Shown here piece after piece: positions 48,920-58,635 of a DNA stretch of 64,000 bases. Under the pieces are notes generated by a model that was not told the DNA's origin, did not search any database, and worked only from the letters and a program-made list of their open reading frames with translations. The DNA comes from an uncultured Mucilaginibacter sp. (lineage in GTDB: Bacteria; Bacteroidota; Bacteroidia; Sphingobacteriales; Sphingobacteriaceae): contig CAIPFE010000052.1 of NCBI GenBank assembly GCA_903864275.1, forward strand, positions 62,001-126,000, read 5' to 3'. Each line of letters begins with the position of its first letter. Position 1 is the first letter of the stretch. The position numbers and the translations under genes are program-made.

Positions 48920-49710
48920 TACCTGGAACCCGTACGGGTATAACTGCGGGCGTATTCCTTTTCCGGCTCCTGCCGCTGCTTTTTGTCTTGCGCTTGTTCC
49001 TGCATTTTTTCCAGGTCCTCATAATAGCCCTTACTGTACACATCGGCATCTTCGTTGTGCTTTTTCTGGCCGAACAGCGCGTTTAAGCCGTGGTATAAGG
49101 CAAACGACAAACCACCGTCAATGAGCACTGATGCAATAAAGGCCAGTTTATTGGACCGGATACCATTTGTATCGGTCGCGGAATATTGGATGGTCGTGCC
49201 ATCCTCTAATTTCACTTCTTTGCCTTTGCGATAGCGTTCTTTCTGATCCAGCGATAAATATTCGCCGTTTACCCGGTCGGGTGCTAAGATGCGGGCCTGG
49301 TCTGTAACGATAAATTCATTTGTATCCTTATCAAATTCCACCAGGATATCTTTGGGATAGCCCTCATCGTCGAAAATCATTTTTTCGATGTTCACCGCAT
49401 CTCCCTTCTCCAGTTTTTCAGCTTCGCCATCCGTCAGGAAGGACGGTTTTTCGGCCAGCTTGTAGATCGGATGTACCAGTAAATCGAGGTCGCCAATAGG
49501 ATTAGGCTTCAGGGAAAGCTTTGCGTCGAGATAAGGAATATGCAGGCCATCGGAAAACAGGTTTTCCAGCCGCAGCATCCCGGTGCGACGACCTGCCAGC
49601 AACACAGTCAAGTCGTCGTCCTTTAAATTCAGCCTGCCATCTTTAGCAAGGCCAACTTTTTGCAGGTCTTCCAGCGGAAGATCCTGCTCATCATAAATTT
49701 GCTGTATCAT
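48919..49710 (-). CDS. DUF4099/DUF3945-like ICE protein
   Basis: A 263-residue protein. LEDLQKVGLAKDGRLNLKDD with LTVLLAGRRTGML matches the DUF4099 type and KLSLKPNPIGDLDLLVHPIY the DUF3945 type. A hydrophobic stretch (IASVLIDGGLSFALYHGLNA) and a Q/K/E-rich tail end it. Common in Bacteroidota conjugative elements downstream of ArdC-like genes; function unknown. Confidence 0.75.
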   Translation of the reverse strand: MIQQIYDEQDLPLEDLQKVGLAKDGRLNLKDDDLTVLLAGRRTGMLRLENLFSDGLHIPYLDAKLSLKPNPIGDLDLLVHPIYKLAEKPSFLTDGEAEKLEKGDAVNIEKMIFDDEGYPKDILVEFDKDTNEFIVTDQARILAPDRVNGEYLSLDQKERYRKGKEVKLEDGTTIQYSATDTNGIRSNKLAFIASVLIDGGLSFALYHGLNALFGQKKHNEDADVYSKGYYEDLEKMQEQAQDKKQRQEPEKEYARSYTRTGSR

Positions 49711-49721
49711 AATAGGGGTAA

Positions 49722-50912
49722 TTATCTTTTGCGTGAATAACTGGTACTTTCTTCTTCAGCCAGGGCAAGCTCCGGTTCCTGCTCCCGTTCCCGTTCCATT
49801 TCTTTGCTTTGCCCCGGATTGTTCAATTCATTGAGCAGGGATTTGTAAAGCCCGGTCGACGGGGTTATTTTAATTTTCTCTCCGGTCGACATATCTTCGA
49901 TCTTGAAAGCGCCCTTATTTTGCTTTTCAAGGATTTTGTAGACGGTTTCATTGTAAGGAATTTCCAGGCCTTCGGATAATTTGGCAGCCACATCTTTTTG
50001 CTCCGTAACAGCTTGCTTCTGTTCCAGCTTTGGTTCAAGCCCCAAAACAAAGTCGGCCATTTTCTGGGCATCATCCGCAGCCATAAACAGCTCATTTGGA
50101 TTTTCCTGCAAAATTTGCGACCAGGGAACTAAAAAGCTGTCATGCTCTCCCAGGACAAATGGTAAATTCAGTTCGGCACTGATCAGGATCGAGGCAATGT
50201 TTGCGCGAAGCTCTTCCTTCGCCAGGTTATCGTATTCAGGATGACCCCAGTCAGGCCTGTCCAGCCGGGTTTCATGACTCGTGGAATGTACCAATTCGTG
50301 TAAAGCGGTAGCATAATATAACTCGGGCTTCTCAAATTCATCCTTGCCCGGCATATGAATGGTATCAGATGCCCGTTCATAGTGGGTCACCAGCCCTTCC
50401 GGCTCCAATTTCACCCCACTGCTATCCAGGATGGCCTGTGCCCTTTCTGTCGGGCTTAATTCCTGCGCTTTGGGTTTTAATTCCTTGAGGTTGGTTAAGT
50501 CTTTCCCGTTAAACAACCAGGCATCTACTTTAACCGGTTCCGCCAGTTTGACTCTTTCCATTTTTGGCCTGCCGTTCTCCTTAACAACAGGCTGGCCATT
50601 TTCAGTCGCCTGCTGAAGTTTGTTTTCGGAGTAAAACTCGATCAGTGTGCCGTGCGCGCCTTTTTTTACCGGTGTTTTGTTGTAACCGGCCTGGTCATAG
50701 GATAGCCAGCGGGGGTCGCGGCGGTTCTGCATCAGCAGCACCAAGGCGGTTGCGCCTTTATAGGACTGCCTGGTTTTGGCATTGATCGGCATCACAAACT
50801 GCGAAGTGCCGTCTTCTTTCATGGGTTTGGTAAAGATGGACCTTCCATCTTTAAGCAGGTTTACCATCCTGTCGCTGATCTGTTCGGGCAGCGGTTTATA
50901 GGTTTCGCTCAT
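49722..50912 (-). CDS. ArdC-like antirestriction protein (ssDNA-binding plus zincin)
   Basis: A 396-residue protein. The N-terminal domain (ISDRMVNLLKDGRSIFTKPM; SYKGATALVLLMQNRRDPRW; YNKTPVKKGAHGTLIEFYS) is the ArdC ssDNA-binding part; the C-terminal part has the zincin motif H205-E-L-V-H in ATALHELVHSTSHETRLDR followed by AKEELRANIASILISAEL. ArdC-type proteins protect incoming single-stranded DNA from restriction and other nucleases. A charged tail of variable sequence follows. Confidence 0.87.
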   Translation of the reverse strand: MSETYKPLPEQISDRMVNLLKDGRSIFTKPMKEDGTSQFVMPINAKTRQSYKGATALVLLMQNRRDPRWLSYDQAGYNKTPVKKGAHGTLIEFYSENKLQQATENGQPVVKENGRPKMERVKLAEPVKVDAWLFNGKDLTNLKELKPKAQELSPTERAQAILDSSGVKLEPEGLVTHYERASDTIHMPGKDEFEKPELYYATALHELVHSTSHETRLDRPDWGHPEYDNLAKEELRANIASILISAELNLPFVLGEHDSFLVPWSQILQENPNELFMAADDAQKMADFVLGLEPKLEQKQAVTEQKDVAAKLSEGLEIPYNETVYKILEKQNKGAFKIEDMSTGEKIKITPSTGLYKSLLNELNNPGQSKEMEREREQEPELALAEEESTSYSRKR

Positions 50913-50913
50913 A

Positions 50914-51396
50914 TCATTTAATGATTAAATTGTTAAGATTATTCTTGATGATAGCCAATAAAAAGGCTAAAGGATCAATGAAGTGACCCTGAAATTTGAC
51001 TGCAAAATGCAGGTGCTCCCCGGTAACCCTCCCGGTTGAACCGGTAACTCCCAGGGCAGTCATGGATAAAACACTGTCACCTTGCATTACAAAAAGTTGA
51101 GATAAATGACCGTAGACGGTTTGCAATTCACCATGCCGCAAACGGACAAAAATGCCCAGTAGCGGATCAAAGCCGATGTTTTCGACCAATCCTGGCAGCA
51201 CTGCATAAATGGTATCGTCCCGGGCACGCAGATCAACGCCAGCATGGAAAGCGTATCTTCCGGTCAGCGGGTGAACACGATTCCCATAAGCGGATGTCAG
51301 CTGCAAATGCTTCAGCGGCAGACAAGCTTGCGCCTGTAAATAAACGGGCAATAAAAGCGTTATTGCGGCCAACACGCAGCGGTTCAAACATCCCAT
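50914..51396 (-). CDS. M23/LytM family peptidase
   Basis: A 160-residue secreted protein with signal peptide (MGCLNRCVLAAITLLLPVYL) and a LytM domain: AFHAGVDLRARDDTIYAVLP gives the H-x3-D ligands and VTGEHLHFAVKFQGHFIDPL the HxH. It probably opens peptidoglycan locally for the conjugation apparatus. It lies next to the coupling-protein gene. Confidence 0.88.
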   Translation of the reverse strand: MGCLNRCVLAAITLLLPVYLQAQACLPLKHLQLTSAYGNRVHPLTGRYAFHAGVDLRARDDTIYAVLPGLVENIGFDPLLGIFVRLRHGELQTVYGHLSQLFVMQGDSVLSMTALGVTGSTGRVTGEHLHFAVKFQGHFIDPLAFLLAIIKNNLNNLIIK

Positions 51397-51408
51397 AAGT
51401 TGATTTAA

Positions 51409-53424
51409 TTATTTTTTTATAACCGGCCTGGTAATGGCTTTAGTAGGCGGCAATACCGGTGCGGTTTTCCGGAATTTTTTAATGATGGCTTCTACATCAT
51501 TATTGATGCCGACGAAGTTTTTGCGGAGTATTTCTTCTTTCTTGTCGCCAAAGTTGTAATAAACCGGCAGGTCGCGGTATCCTTTTTCCTCCTGCCAGAT
51601 GGCTTCACTATCGAGGTTGATGCGGCAATTAACAGCCGAAGTCTCAAATTTACCGGTATAATTTTCCTGCGCATCCGCAGCGATAAGTCCAACCATCTCC
51701 CCGGTATTCAATGCAGCCATCTTACCGGCAGGTATTAAAGCTTCCAGTTTCTCCTGTAAGGAAGTAGAGGTTTTATTGCGGTCAATCGAAAGGCTTTCGC
51801 CGATTTGCTTGGATTTACCTAAAAGCCTTTCCAGCCAATCCAACGTTTCTTTATTGCGTACAGAACCGGCCAGTACATTGCCTACCACGGATGTTATCGT
51901 TGCTGCAGTTTCTTTACCGTATTGTTGATTGAACTGGGGCAACTCCTGTAAACCCATCAAAATCGCCACCTTATTTGAACGCGCCACCGCGATCAGGTTC
52001 TCTATTTTATGCGTGTATAAGGTGGGTATTTCGTCGATGATCAGCGCAGACGGCAAATTGCCTTTGTTATTGATCAGTTTGGTCAGACGGTTCAGGACGA
52101 CTGAATAACAGGCCGAATTGATGTTCTGTGTATTTGGGTCATTAGCGATGACCAGCACACCCGGTGTAGAGGGATCGGAAATCTTTAAATTAAAATCATC
52201 ACCGGAGAATACCCAAAAACTTTCCTTAGTCGCCAGCCGGCTGATGAAAATTTTGAGGGTGCCGACCTGGCCTTCTAACTGGTCAAATGCTTTCGCCAAA
52301 AAGGCGCTTTTAAATGGTGACAATAAGGAAACCAGTTCAGGTTCGGAAAAAAGCGTATTAAAAATATCCTCGTAAGAATGGTTCAAAAAGGAAAGCACAT
52401 GCGGCAGGCTGGAGTATTTACCTTTTTCATATTTGCTGAAAAAGAAAACACAGGCCGCTAAAAAGTTAATCGCGGATTGGGTAAAAAACTGGTCGCTTCC
52501 GCCTGATTTGTCGCCTTTCTTCATGGCTTCCACCAGCCCTTCTGCACTTTCAGAGGCATCCGCCAGCGTTTTCAAATAATCGCTGCGCCAGGGATTTGTA
52601 CGCCTGCTTTTTTCCGGGTCATTCAGGTTAATGACATGAAATCCGTGTTGCTTGCATTTTCCCTGCTGTTTGGCCAATAAATAATGATAATACGCCACCT
52701 TGCCCAGGTCAGGAAATTTATAATCGTAAACACAACAGCAGAACTCTTTGGCAATCAGTTGCCGGATAAAAGGGTTCACCACTCCATAGGACTTGCCAGA
52801 ACCGGGCGTGCCGATTAAAATGGTGCCCCTGAAGGGATTAACAATATTGATATAGCCGTCCCATACCTTTTGTTTGAAATAAAACTGCATCGGGATATTG
52901 ACGGAATATGGTGTCACCAGCGCCTTGACCGGCTGCATAAAGCTTTCGCCTTCCACGTTCCATTTATCCTTACCCAGGCCGGAGCGGATCATTTTGGATA
53001 TATTGTCCATCGACACGCTGATCATCATCGCGCCGATTACGGAGCAAATCATATACCCAAGGTTGAACCAGGTGGTGTAAGCAAACACAATACCCGATGG
53101 CCTATTGTAATAGAGGATACTCCCAAAAAACAAAAACAGGCCGATGACCAATGGATAAAGGATGTGTTTTTTTGAATCAAGTTCGGTGTTCTTTTTTGCC
53201 AGCGTTCCGATACTGACCAGGCAAATCAACAGTAATGTCGACAACTTGCTGTAAATCAATTGCTGGTAAATAGCAATCTGGCTAAGCTTGTTCAGCGCAT
53301 GGGCGAAGACGCCCCAGAACGGCGCTGCCGGGTAAAGAAAAACACAAAATTCCAATGCGATAGACACGTAGATCATACATTGCATAAAGCCATGCAGCTT
53401 ATGCTGTTCGTGAGTTTCCTCCAT
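51409..53424 (-). CDS. Type IV coupling protein (TraG/VirD4 family)
   Basis: A 671-residue protein with several N-terminal membrane helices and a RecA-like ATPase domain: Walker A GTILIGTPGSGKSYGVVNP (about residue 203), Walker B ALIIDEIPTLY, and AVARSNKVAILMGLQELPQF. It links relaxosome DNA to the secretion channel. It stands between the M23 peptidase and traN genes; the relaxase it should serve is not in the window. Confidence 0.92.
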   Translation of the reverse strand: MEETHEQHKLHGFMQCMIYVSIALEFCVFLYPAAPFWGVFAHALNKLSQIAIYQQLIYSKLSTLLLICLVSIGTLAKKNTELDSKKHILYPLVIGLFLFFGSILYYNRPSGIVFAYTTWFNLGYMICSVIGAMMISVSMDNISKMIRSGLGKDKWNVEGESFMQPVKALVTPYSVNIPMQFYFKQKVWDGYINIVNPFRGTILIGTPGSGKSYGVVNPFIRQLIAKEFCCCVYDYKFPDLGKVAYYHYLLAKQQGKCKQHGFHVINLNDPEKSRRTNPWRSDYLKTLADASESAEGLVEAMKKGDKSGGSDQFFTQSAINFLAACVFFFSKYEKGKYSSLPHVLSFLNHSYEDIFNTLFSEPELVSLLSPFKSAFLAKAFDQLEGQVGTLKIFISRLATKESFWVFSGDDFNLKISDPSTPGVLVIANDPNTQNINSACYSVVLNRLTKLINNKGNLPSALIIDEIPTLYTHKIENLIAVARSNKVAILMGLQELPQFNQQYGKETAATITSVVGNVLAGSVRNKETLDWLERLLGKSKQIGESLSIDRNKTSTSLQEKLEALIPAGKMAALNTGEMVGLIAADAQENYTGKFETSAVNCRINLDSEAIWQEEKGYRDLPVYYNFGDKKEEILRKNFVGINNDVEAIIKKFRKTAPVLPPTKAITRPVIKK

Positions 53425-53534
53425 GATGTGATTTGATTTTTAATGGTATAGAGGGAGCCCTTTGGGGTTCTTCCATAGGATATTTGTTTTTTAACGGCTG
53501 GAAGGACGGCTTCGCCGTTCGTCCATATTGATTA

Positions 53535-54323
53535 CTAATTAAGCGGAACTATGTCTGCATTAAGTATATCCTTATAAGGGATTTCCAGCTTGATCACCCT
53601 GCCTGAAAGCTGCCTTTCGTTGAGTTCGATATGCAATACTTTATTGCCGGGAAAGGTTAGTTTCTTTAATACAATGATGTTTCGATAGGTTTTTTGAAAA
53701 AGATGCTGGTTAAACAGCTCAAAGACAGGTTTTAATTCGACCGATTGTACATTGCTGGCTTTGGTAACCTTTTTGTCATCAATCTTAAAACGGAACTCAT
53801 CGATGTCATAGGTCAGGTTGGTTTTATTCTTGTAGCCCAGGTCAATAAAAATATAATCATCGGCGGTGTAAAGATGGTACAGCGAAGCCTTCATGCCAAA
53901 TGCTTTCGTATGTTCTATATCCTTACGCTGGCCCTTACAAAACAGGTTGAGCGAAATGGCCCTCATCTGCGGCTGCGATAAGCCGATCCCTGAAATATCC
54001 AGCGGCCGGGTATCCATTGGCTGTATTTCGACCTTCGCATTTTCGGTCGAAGTAACCGGCCACAAGTGGTATTGTGCAATAAATTTCTCTCCGGCAATGG
54101 TGACAATGGCATCCGAATAGCAAGAGTCTTTGAAGCGTAGGCGTAGTACGTTTGGCAATGCCAAATCGCCTTCAATGTCTTTGTTAGAAATATCCACATA
54201 TTGGATAGGCTCTGGCGAGATAAAATGCAGGTCGCCTTTGACCGGCAGGTGAACTTCAGGCAGCTTGTCCTGTGCACTGACTGTGCCAGTTGCCAGTAAT
54301 AAAATTACAAGTAGTTTTTTCAT
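53535..54323 (-). CDS. traN: Conjugative transposon protein TraN
   Basis: A 262-residue protein with signal peptide (MKKLLVILLLATGTVSAQDK) and the TraN body: LPVKGDLHFISPEPIQYVDI, VLRLRFKDSCYSDAIVTIAG, LYHLYTADDYIFIDLGYKNK, and FRFKIDDKKVTKASNVQSVE. Analogous to VirB9, it joins the outer-membrane core of the conjugation channel with TraM. Confidence 0.9.
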   Translation of the reverse strand: MKKLLVILLLATGTVSAQDKLPEVHLPVKGDLHFISPEPIQYVDISNKDIEGDLALPNVLRLRFKDSCYSDAIVTIAGEKFIAQYHLWPVTSTENAKVEIQPMDTRPLDISGIGLSQPQMRAISLNLFCKGQRKDIEHTKAFGMKASLYHLYTADDYIFIDLGYKNKTNLTYDIDEFRFKIDDKKVTKASNVQSVELKPVFELFNQHLFQKTYRNIIVLKKLTFPGNKVLHIELNERQLSGRVIKLEIPYKDILNADIVPLN

Positions 54324-54349
54324 GATTTTTAATTGGTTTTTTTCGTGAT

Positions 54350-55576
54350 TTATTTTTTTTCAGTGGTACTCAAGAGGGCTCCGCCGTTTGCGGCTTGGGC
54401 CGCATCGTTATCGATTAAATAGAGGTAAGAATTGTATTTGATCTTCGCTTTGTTTTTGCGGATCACGCCCGCTATGGCGGAAGAGGTGGATTGGAATATT
54501 TTATCTACCGAACTCATCATCAGTTGGCTGGCTGCCGTGCCTGTGCCATCGCTATCGAGCGTCACGCCCTGCACCGTATTAGTGCCGAGGTCCTTGGTGA
54601 AATCCCGGAAGGCTGATTCGGGAACATATAGTCCCTGTAAACCGTCCAGGTCATAGATTTCCAGCTTGACGGGCAATATTTTGTCCTGATAAATAATTGA
54701 TCTGACCGCAAGCGTTACCCGCTGGCCGGAAAAACCGGTGATCAGTGCATATAAATAAGTGTCTTTTTTAATCAGGTAGCGGCCAACGTTCATGTCATCC
54801 AGCAACCGCAACCTTATTCTTGAACTGGCATAACCCGTTAAGTTTTCGTCAATGACCACTTTGATCGGATCAATTTCCTTTTCCGGAATGACCGTATTAA
54901 AATCACCACTTACCTGATTTAACTTTCGCACCGGCAGGTCAGGCTCAGCCGCGCGTAAGGCTTCCCTTTTTCCCAGCGCCTCTTTTTTCGCCTTTTCGGC
55001 TTTAACTGCCGGGTCATTGGCTTTGTTTACACTGTCGAGATATGTCATTTGCTCCCGGAAAGTCGCCATTGGATCCTTTTCACTGGCCTGGACCGCTGAG
55101 TTCTGACCGGCCTGCTTTTCTTTTTGCCTGGAAGACAAGTTATTCAAGGCGTCGGCCAGTTGCCGGTCCCTTCCTGAAACATTTCCAGCGGACCAGGAAT
55201 GTCGCTGATTAATCAACGGCCGGCTGCTGAACCTGCGTTTCATCACGCTGTCAATGGAGTCCAATTGTCTTTTTTGCTGATTACTGTACGGATTATTTAT
55301 GGCGTTGTTTGCCGCCCCGTCTGAAGGGATCGGATTCACCGCCGTATTACCGTCGGCTTCCTTATAGCGGTCCCGGTAGGCATCCAGTTTATCGTCCAGG
55401 TCCTTTTTTTTGACCTCAGGGGAAACCTCGCCTACCGAGCCATTGATCCCTGTCAGTTGTTTTGTTTCCTTTTTATTTTTTGCGCTGCCGCTATGGTAGA
55501 CATAAAAAAACAAACAGAGGAATGGCAGCGCGATCAAGGGCAGCGCATATTTGGGTTGTTTAAAATTGATTTTCAT
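54350..55576 (-). CDS. traM: Conjugative transposon protein TraM
   Basis: About 408 residues from MKINFKQPKYALPLIALPFL (ATG at 55576). One N-terminal membrane helix, a long Q/K/A-rich periplasmic linker, then a conserved C-terminal domain (IDPIKVVIDENLTGYASSRI; KLEIYDLDGLQGLYVPESAF). It corresponds to VirB10, spanning inner membrane and outer-membrane core. Confidence 0.9.
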   Translation of the reverse strand: MKINFKQPKYALPLIALPFLCLFFYVYHSGSAKNKKETKQLTGINGSVGEVSPEVKKKDLDDKLDAYRDRYKEADGNTAVNPIPSDGAANNAINNPYSNQQKRQLDSIDSVMKRRFSSRPLINQRHSWSAGNVSGRDRQLADALNNLSSRQKEKQAGQNSAVQASEKDPMATFREQMTYLDSVNKANDPAVKAEKAKKEALGKREALRAAEPDLPVRKLNQVSGDFNTVIPEKEIDPIKVVIDENLTGYASSRIRLRLLDDMNVGRYLIKKDTYLYALITGFSGQRVTLAVRSIIYQDKILPVKLEIYDLDGLQGLYVPESAFRDFTKDLGTNTVQGVTLDSDGTGTAASQLMMSSVDKIFQSTSSAIAGVIRKNKAKIKYNSYLYLIDNDAAQAANGGALLSTTEKK

Positions 55577-55651
55577 CTTATTTTTAATTGTTTTTTGATG
55601 GCAAGATGGAGCTCGCATGATATATTGTTAATTTCAGGCATCATGCTCGGT

Positions 55652-56080
55652 TCATTTTCTTGAATTGAATTGGTGATTGATCTGTTGAAACCTGTCAAGC
55701 GCTTTTTCTAACACCAGGCTGTCCTTTGAATTGAGTTGCTCTTTGCCGGACAGGCTGTCGATCTGTTTTTTGAGCAGCGTCATTTCGCGGATAGTTGATG
55801 CGGTCTGCATGATCCGGTCGAAACCGTTTGAAACAGGCGAGATAGCATTCGGCGGTTTTTTTAGCTGCCTTGCAACATCTTTATGCCTGAATACGGTAAA
55901 TGAAAGCGCTGCTGAAAGGACGATATTGACGACCATCATCCAGAAAAGAAATTTGGGGTACCGGCTGGTTGCAGCCTTTAACCCTTCTCCGGCCTTGCTG
56001 ACATACGGTTTGAATTCCTTTTTCAGTTCGGTATAAACCGTATCCCTGGGATCGCGGTTAGAGTGTATTTTTCTGAACAT
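55652..56080 (-). CDS. TraL-like conjugal transfer protein
   Basis: A ~142-residue protein from MFRKIHSNRDPRDTVYTELK (ATG at 56080). One membrane helix (PKFLFWMMVVNIVLSAALSF) and a helical periplasmic tail. Its start overlaps traK's end by 23 bases. By position in the cluster it is the TraL/adapter-type small protein, though sequence identity alone does not prove this. Confidence 0.65.
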   Translation of the reverse strand: MFRKIHSNRDPRDTVYTELKKEFKPYVSKAGEGLKAATSRYPKFLFWMMVVNIVLSAALSFTVFRHKDVARQLKKPPNAISPVSNGFDRIMQTASTIREMTLLKKQIDSLSGKEQLNSKDSLVLEKALDRFQQINHQFNSRK

Positions 56081-56672
56081 TTTCGAGGTCTTTATTTTCA
56101 AGCGTTTTCCAATTGGTAATGAGCACGCCATTCATGTTGTTATTGCTGGGCTGGATGTCCTGAAGGTGGCCTTCCGTTATGAGCGATCGTATCACGGTTG
56201 AACTCCGCCGGTCTATTTTCAGCTTGCCGTAGTAGCGAAAATATTTCCGGGGCATATCTAAAAAGATAGAGTCGGTTTGAAGCGTCAGAACGGAGCTTGA
56301 GGACAGTATCGAATTGAAATAACCATTTTCCTTGAGGTTATTAAATTGCTCCACACCTGATTGATCGATCAAATACATGGCCTTTTTCATCTGGTATTCA
56401 ATGTATTTATCATCCGGCGTCAATGAAAAAAACAGGGAGTGGAACTCTTCAATAGTGCCGCGGTATTGCGCGGGGCGGTTGGTTTGCAAATCTGTTTGTG
56501 TTGCGGGTAGGGCCACATTCTTATCAAGCACATAAATGGTTTTCCGGGAATCGGCAACCTGCCTGCTGGCATAGGATAAAGCTGTGACGGAAATGATGAT
56601 AGCAGCGACAAAGCTGCCACCGGCCAAAAAGGTCGCTAAGCGGACCTTGGCCTCAATATTTTTTATGATCAT
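56058..56672 (-). CDS. traK: Conjugative transposon protein TraK
   Basis: A 204-residue protein with an N-terminal helix (ATFLAGGSFVAAIIISVTAL) and a periplasmic beta-rich domain of VirB8 type (AQYRGTIEEFHSLFFSLTPD; RYYGKLKIDRRSSTVIRSLI). It nucleates the inner-membrane complex. Confidence 0.9.
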   Translation of the reverse strand: MIIKNIEAKVRLATFLAGGSFVAAIIISVTALSYASRQVADSRKTIYVLDKNVALPATQTDLQTNRPAQYRGTIEEFHSLFFSLTPDDKYIEYQMKKAMYLIDQSGVEQFNNLKENGYFNSILSSSSVLTLQTDSIFLDMPRKYFRYYGKLKIDRRSSTVIRSLITEGHLQDIQPSNNNMNGVLITNWKTLENKDLENVQKNTL

Positions 56673-56685
56673 AAAGCTGATTTTG

Positions 56686-57849
56686 TTAAATGAAGCTGCC
56701 GCTTATCCTGCGGCCAACGGCGAACACGGTGGCTGCACCGCGGCTGGCGCTTGAAGTGGCTGAACTGATACCCGATGTCGAAATGATCCAGGTCGAAATA
56801 CTGGGTACGGTAAACATGCAAATGGCACCAATCAGAAATACCACGATGACCGTCCCGAAAGAAAGGATGCCATTACCGGCGAACCAGGCCAGTTTCTCCA
56901 AATCTGCACTGGTACCATTCTGCCCAACCAGAACCTGGTAACGGCTGATCTCTGATTGCATGGCATATTCCTGCATCAACGCACATAAATACATAATGAG
57001 ATAACCAATACCTGAATAAAGGTTCACCGATACGAAGCGGGCTATCCAGGTGCTGAAACTATCCCGGAAAGCCGGCAAAATACTTGCCGCGACTGAAAAT
57101 GGCCCGAGGATAATAAGGATAGAAGAATATATAATTTGTATCATAAATATAATATAAACTGCTATTCTTAATATCCATATCCCCAATAGTTCCAGCAATT
57201 GCGTGAACAGTAACTGCATCCCGACCGTCAGCCGGTTTTTCAGTTCAAGCAATGGCGACACTACATCCGAAATACCTTGCTTGATGGTGCTGGTCACCGA
57301 ATCCCAGGCCTGCCCGTACCAGGTATCGCTTTCCTTTTCAGCAACCTCCGTTTGTGCCTGGTAAGTGATCAATGAGTTGGCCACGGCCAGCATAAGATTT
57401 GCCCTTTGGAAGCGTAATCCGTCAACGTTGGCCTGCTCACTTTCATACATCTGGTCGGTCTGCGTTTGCACCAAATCTGTCGGGAAGGCAACTACCTTAA
57501 CAAACGCGCCCCACCAGATGATAACCATTGCTAAACCGAATGGCCGGAGCAGCGGCATAATCTCCATTTTCTTATCTCCTGCCATCATCTCGTAAGATTT
57601 AATGGCAAAAAAGATGATCATAAAAATGGCGGCCAGCGCTTGCGCATCTGTGATAAACAAGCCGAAATGCGCCCATATTGACTGTTTTAATCCGCCGAGG
57701 AAAGTCATCATCCCATTTTCGTAAACACCGTCGCCCTGAAGGAATTCGAGTGATTTTTTGTAACTGGCCGTATCGATAGCGGTTTGGCAAAACCCCGCCT
57801 TGCCCAGGAAGACCAAAAGCAGGGACAGTAATAAGAGTTTCTTTTTCAT
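56686..57849 (-). CDS. traJ: Conjugative transposon protein TraJ
   Basis: A 387-residue protein with signal peptide (MKKKLLLLSLLLVFLGKAGF) and several membrane segments (AIFMIIFFAIKSYEMMAGD; IYIIFMIQIIYSSILIILGP; GTVIVVFLIGAICMFTVPSI). It corresponds to VirB6/TrbL-type polytopic proteins that form the inner-membrane part of the channel. Confidence 0.9.
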   Translation of the reverse strand: MKKKLLLLSLLLVFLGKAGFCQTAIDTASYKKSLEFLQGDGVYENGMMTFLGGLKQSIWAHFGLFITDAQALAAIFMIIFFAIKSYEMMAGDKKMEIMPLLRPFGLAMVIIWWGAFVKVVAFPTDLVQTQTDQMYESEQANVDGLRFQRANLMLAVANSLITYQAQTEVAEKESDTWYGQAWDSVTSTIKQGISDVVSPLLELKNRLTVGMQLLFTQLLELLGIWILRIAVYIIFMIQIIYSSILIILGPFSVAASILPAFRDSFSTWIARFVSVNLYSGIGYLIMYLCALMQEYAMQSEISRYQVLVGQNGTSADLEKLAWFAGNGILSFGTVIVVFLIGAICMFTVPSISTWIISTSGISSATSSASRGAATVFAVGRRISGSFI

Positions 57850-57851
57850 AG

Positions 57852-58631
57852 CTAATAGTTTGCGTGCAGCAGCACCTGGTTAGCGATCTTTACATCCGTC
57901 TGCGGCGTCCAGTTTCCGGGCGTTACCGTGCCGGTCTTTAGCGTCTGCTGCTGTGAGGCCATTTGTAAATCCTTTGGGGCGGCTGCAATGCGGATACTCC
58001 ATACACCGGCGAGCCGGCGATATTCATTCAGCATCCGGTAATAAGACATAATCCTTGAACCCCTGTCCATGTCAGTACTGCGGGCACCGTTCAGTCGCTG
58101 TTTCAACATGCCCAGTTCATTGGTGTACCAGCCGTAAGTTCCTTCGGACACCAGTTTGGTACTGACCTGCGGCGAAAGCGGGGCCAATAATGTTGCCGCC
58201 GAATAGTTAATCAATGGCTGGAATTGCTGATTATAATACAACAGCCACATGGGGTCTGCATCGGATAGTAAACCGGACTGGCTGGCTATCTGTGAAAGTG
58301 CGGTATTCCTTGCGGTATCGGATTGCAACTTATATTTATTGTCAATAGAATTCTGTGCCCCAACTAAAGCCAGGCGCTGAGTTTGCGGTCCGGTGGCGCT
58401 CAATGGCCGGAGGTCCGTTTTATGATAATTGGGATCGAAGAATCCCCATACCAGCCAGTAATATGGGTTCAAGCTAAGAAAGCCTGCTTTAGGATCAAAT
58501 TGATTCTGGTTCCATTGCAAGTAAACCATACGCTGTTCCTGGTGTACCATGGCTTTATCATATACTTCTTCCTGGGCGTAAGAAGCTGAAAGCACAAAGC
58601 TGAAGGCGAAAAGAAATAATAATTTTTTCAT
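57852..58631 (-). CDS. TraI-like secreted conjugal protein (fourth of array)
   Basis: A 259-residue protein with signal peptide (MKKLLFLFAFSFVLSASYAQ) and a helical body ending QVLLHANY. It is the most diverged member of a four-gene array of secreted TraI-like proteins encoded between traJ and traG; shared features are export signal, helical bundle and an Asn-Ala-x-Tyr-type end. It starts two bases from the end of traJ's neighbour. Function unknown. Confidence 0.7.
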   Translation of the reverse strand: MKKLLFLFAFSFVLSASYAQEEVYDKAMVHQEQRMVYLQWNQNQFDPKAGFLSLNPYYWLVWGFFDPNYHKTDLRPLSATGPQTQRLALVGAQNSIDNKYKLQSDTARNTALSQIASQSGLLSDADPMWLLYYNQQFQPLINYSAATLLAPLSPQVSTKLVSEGTYGWYTNELGMLKQRLNGARSTDMDRGSRIMSYYRMLNEYRRLAGVWSIRIAAAPKDLQMASQQQTLKTGTVTPGNWTPQTDVKIANQVLLHANY

Positions 58632-58635
58632 GAGA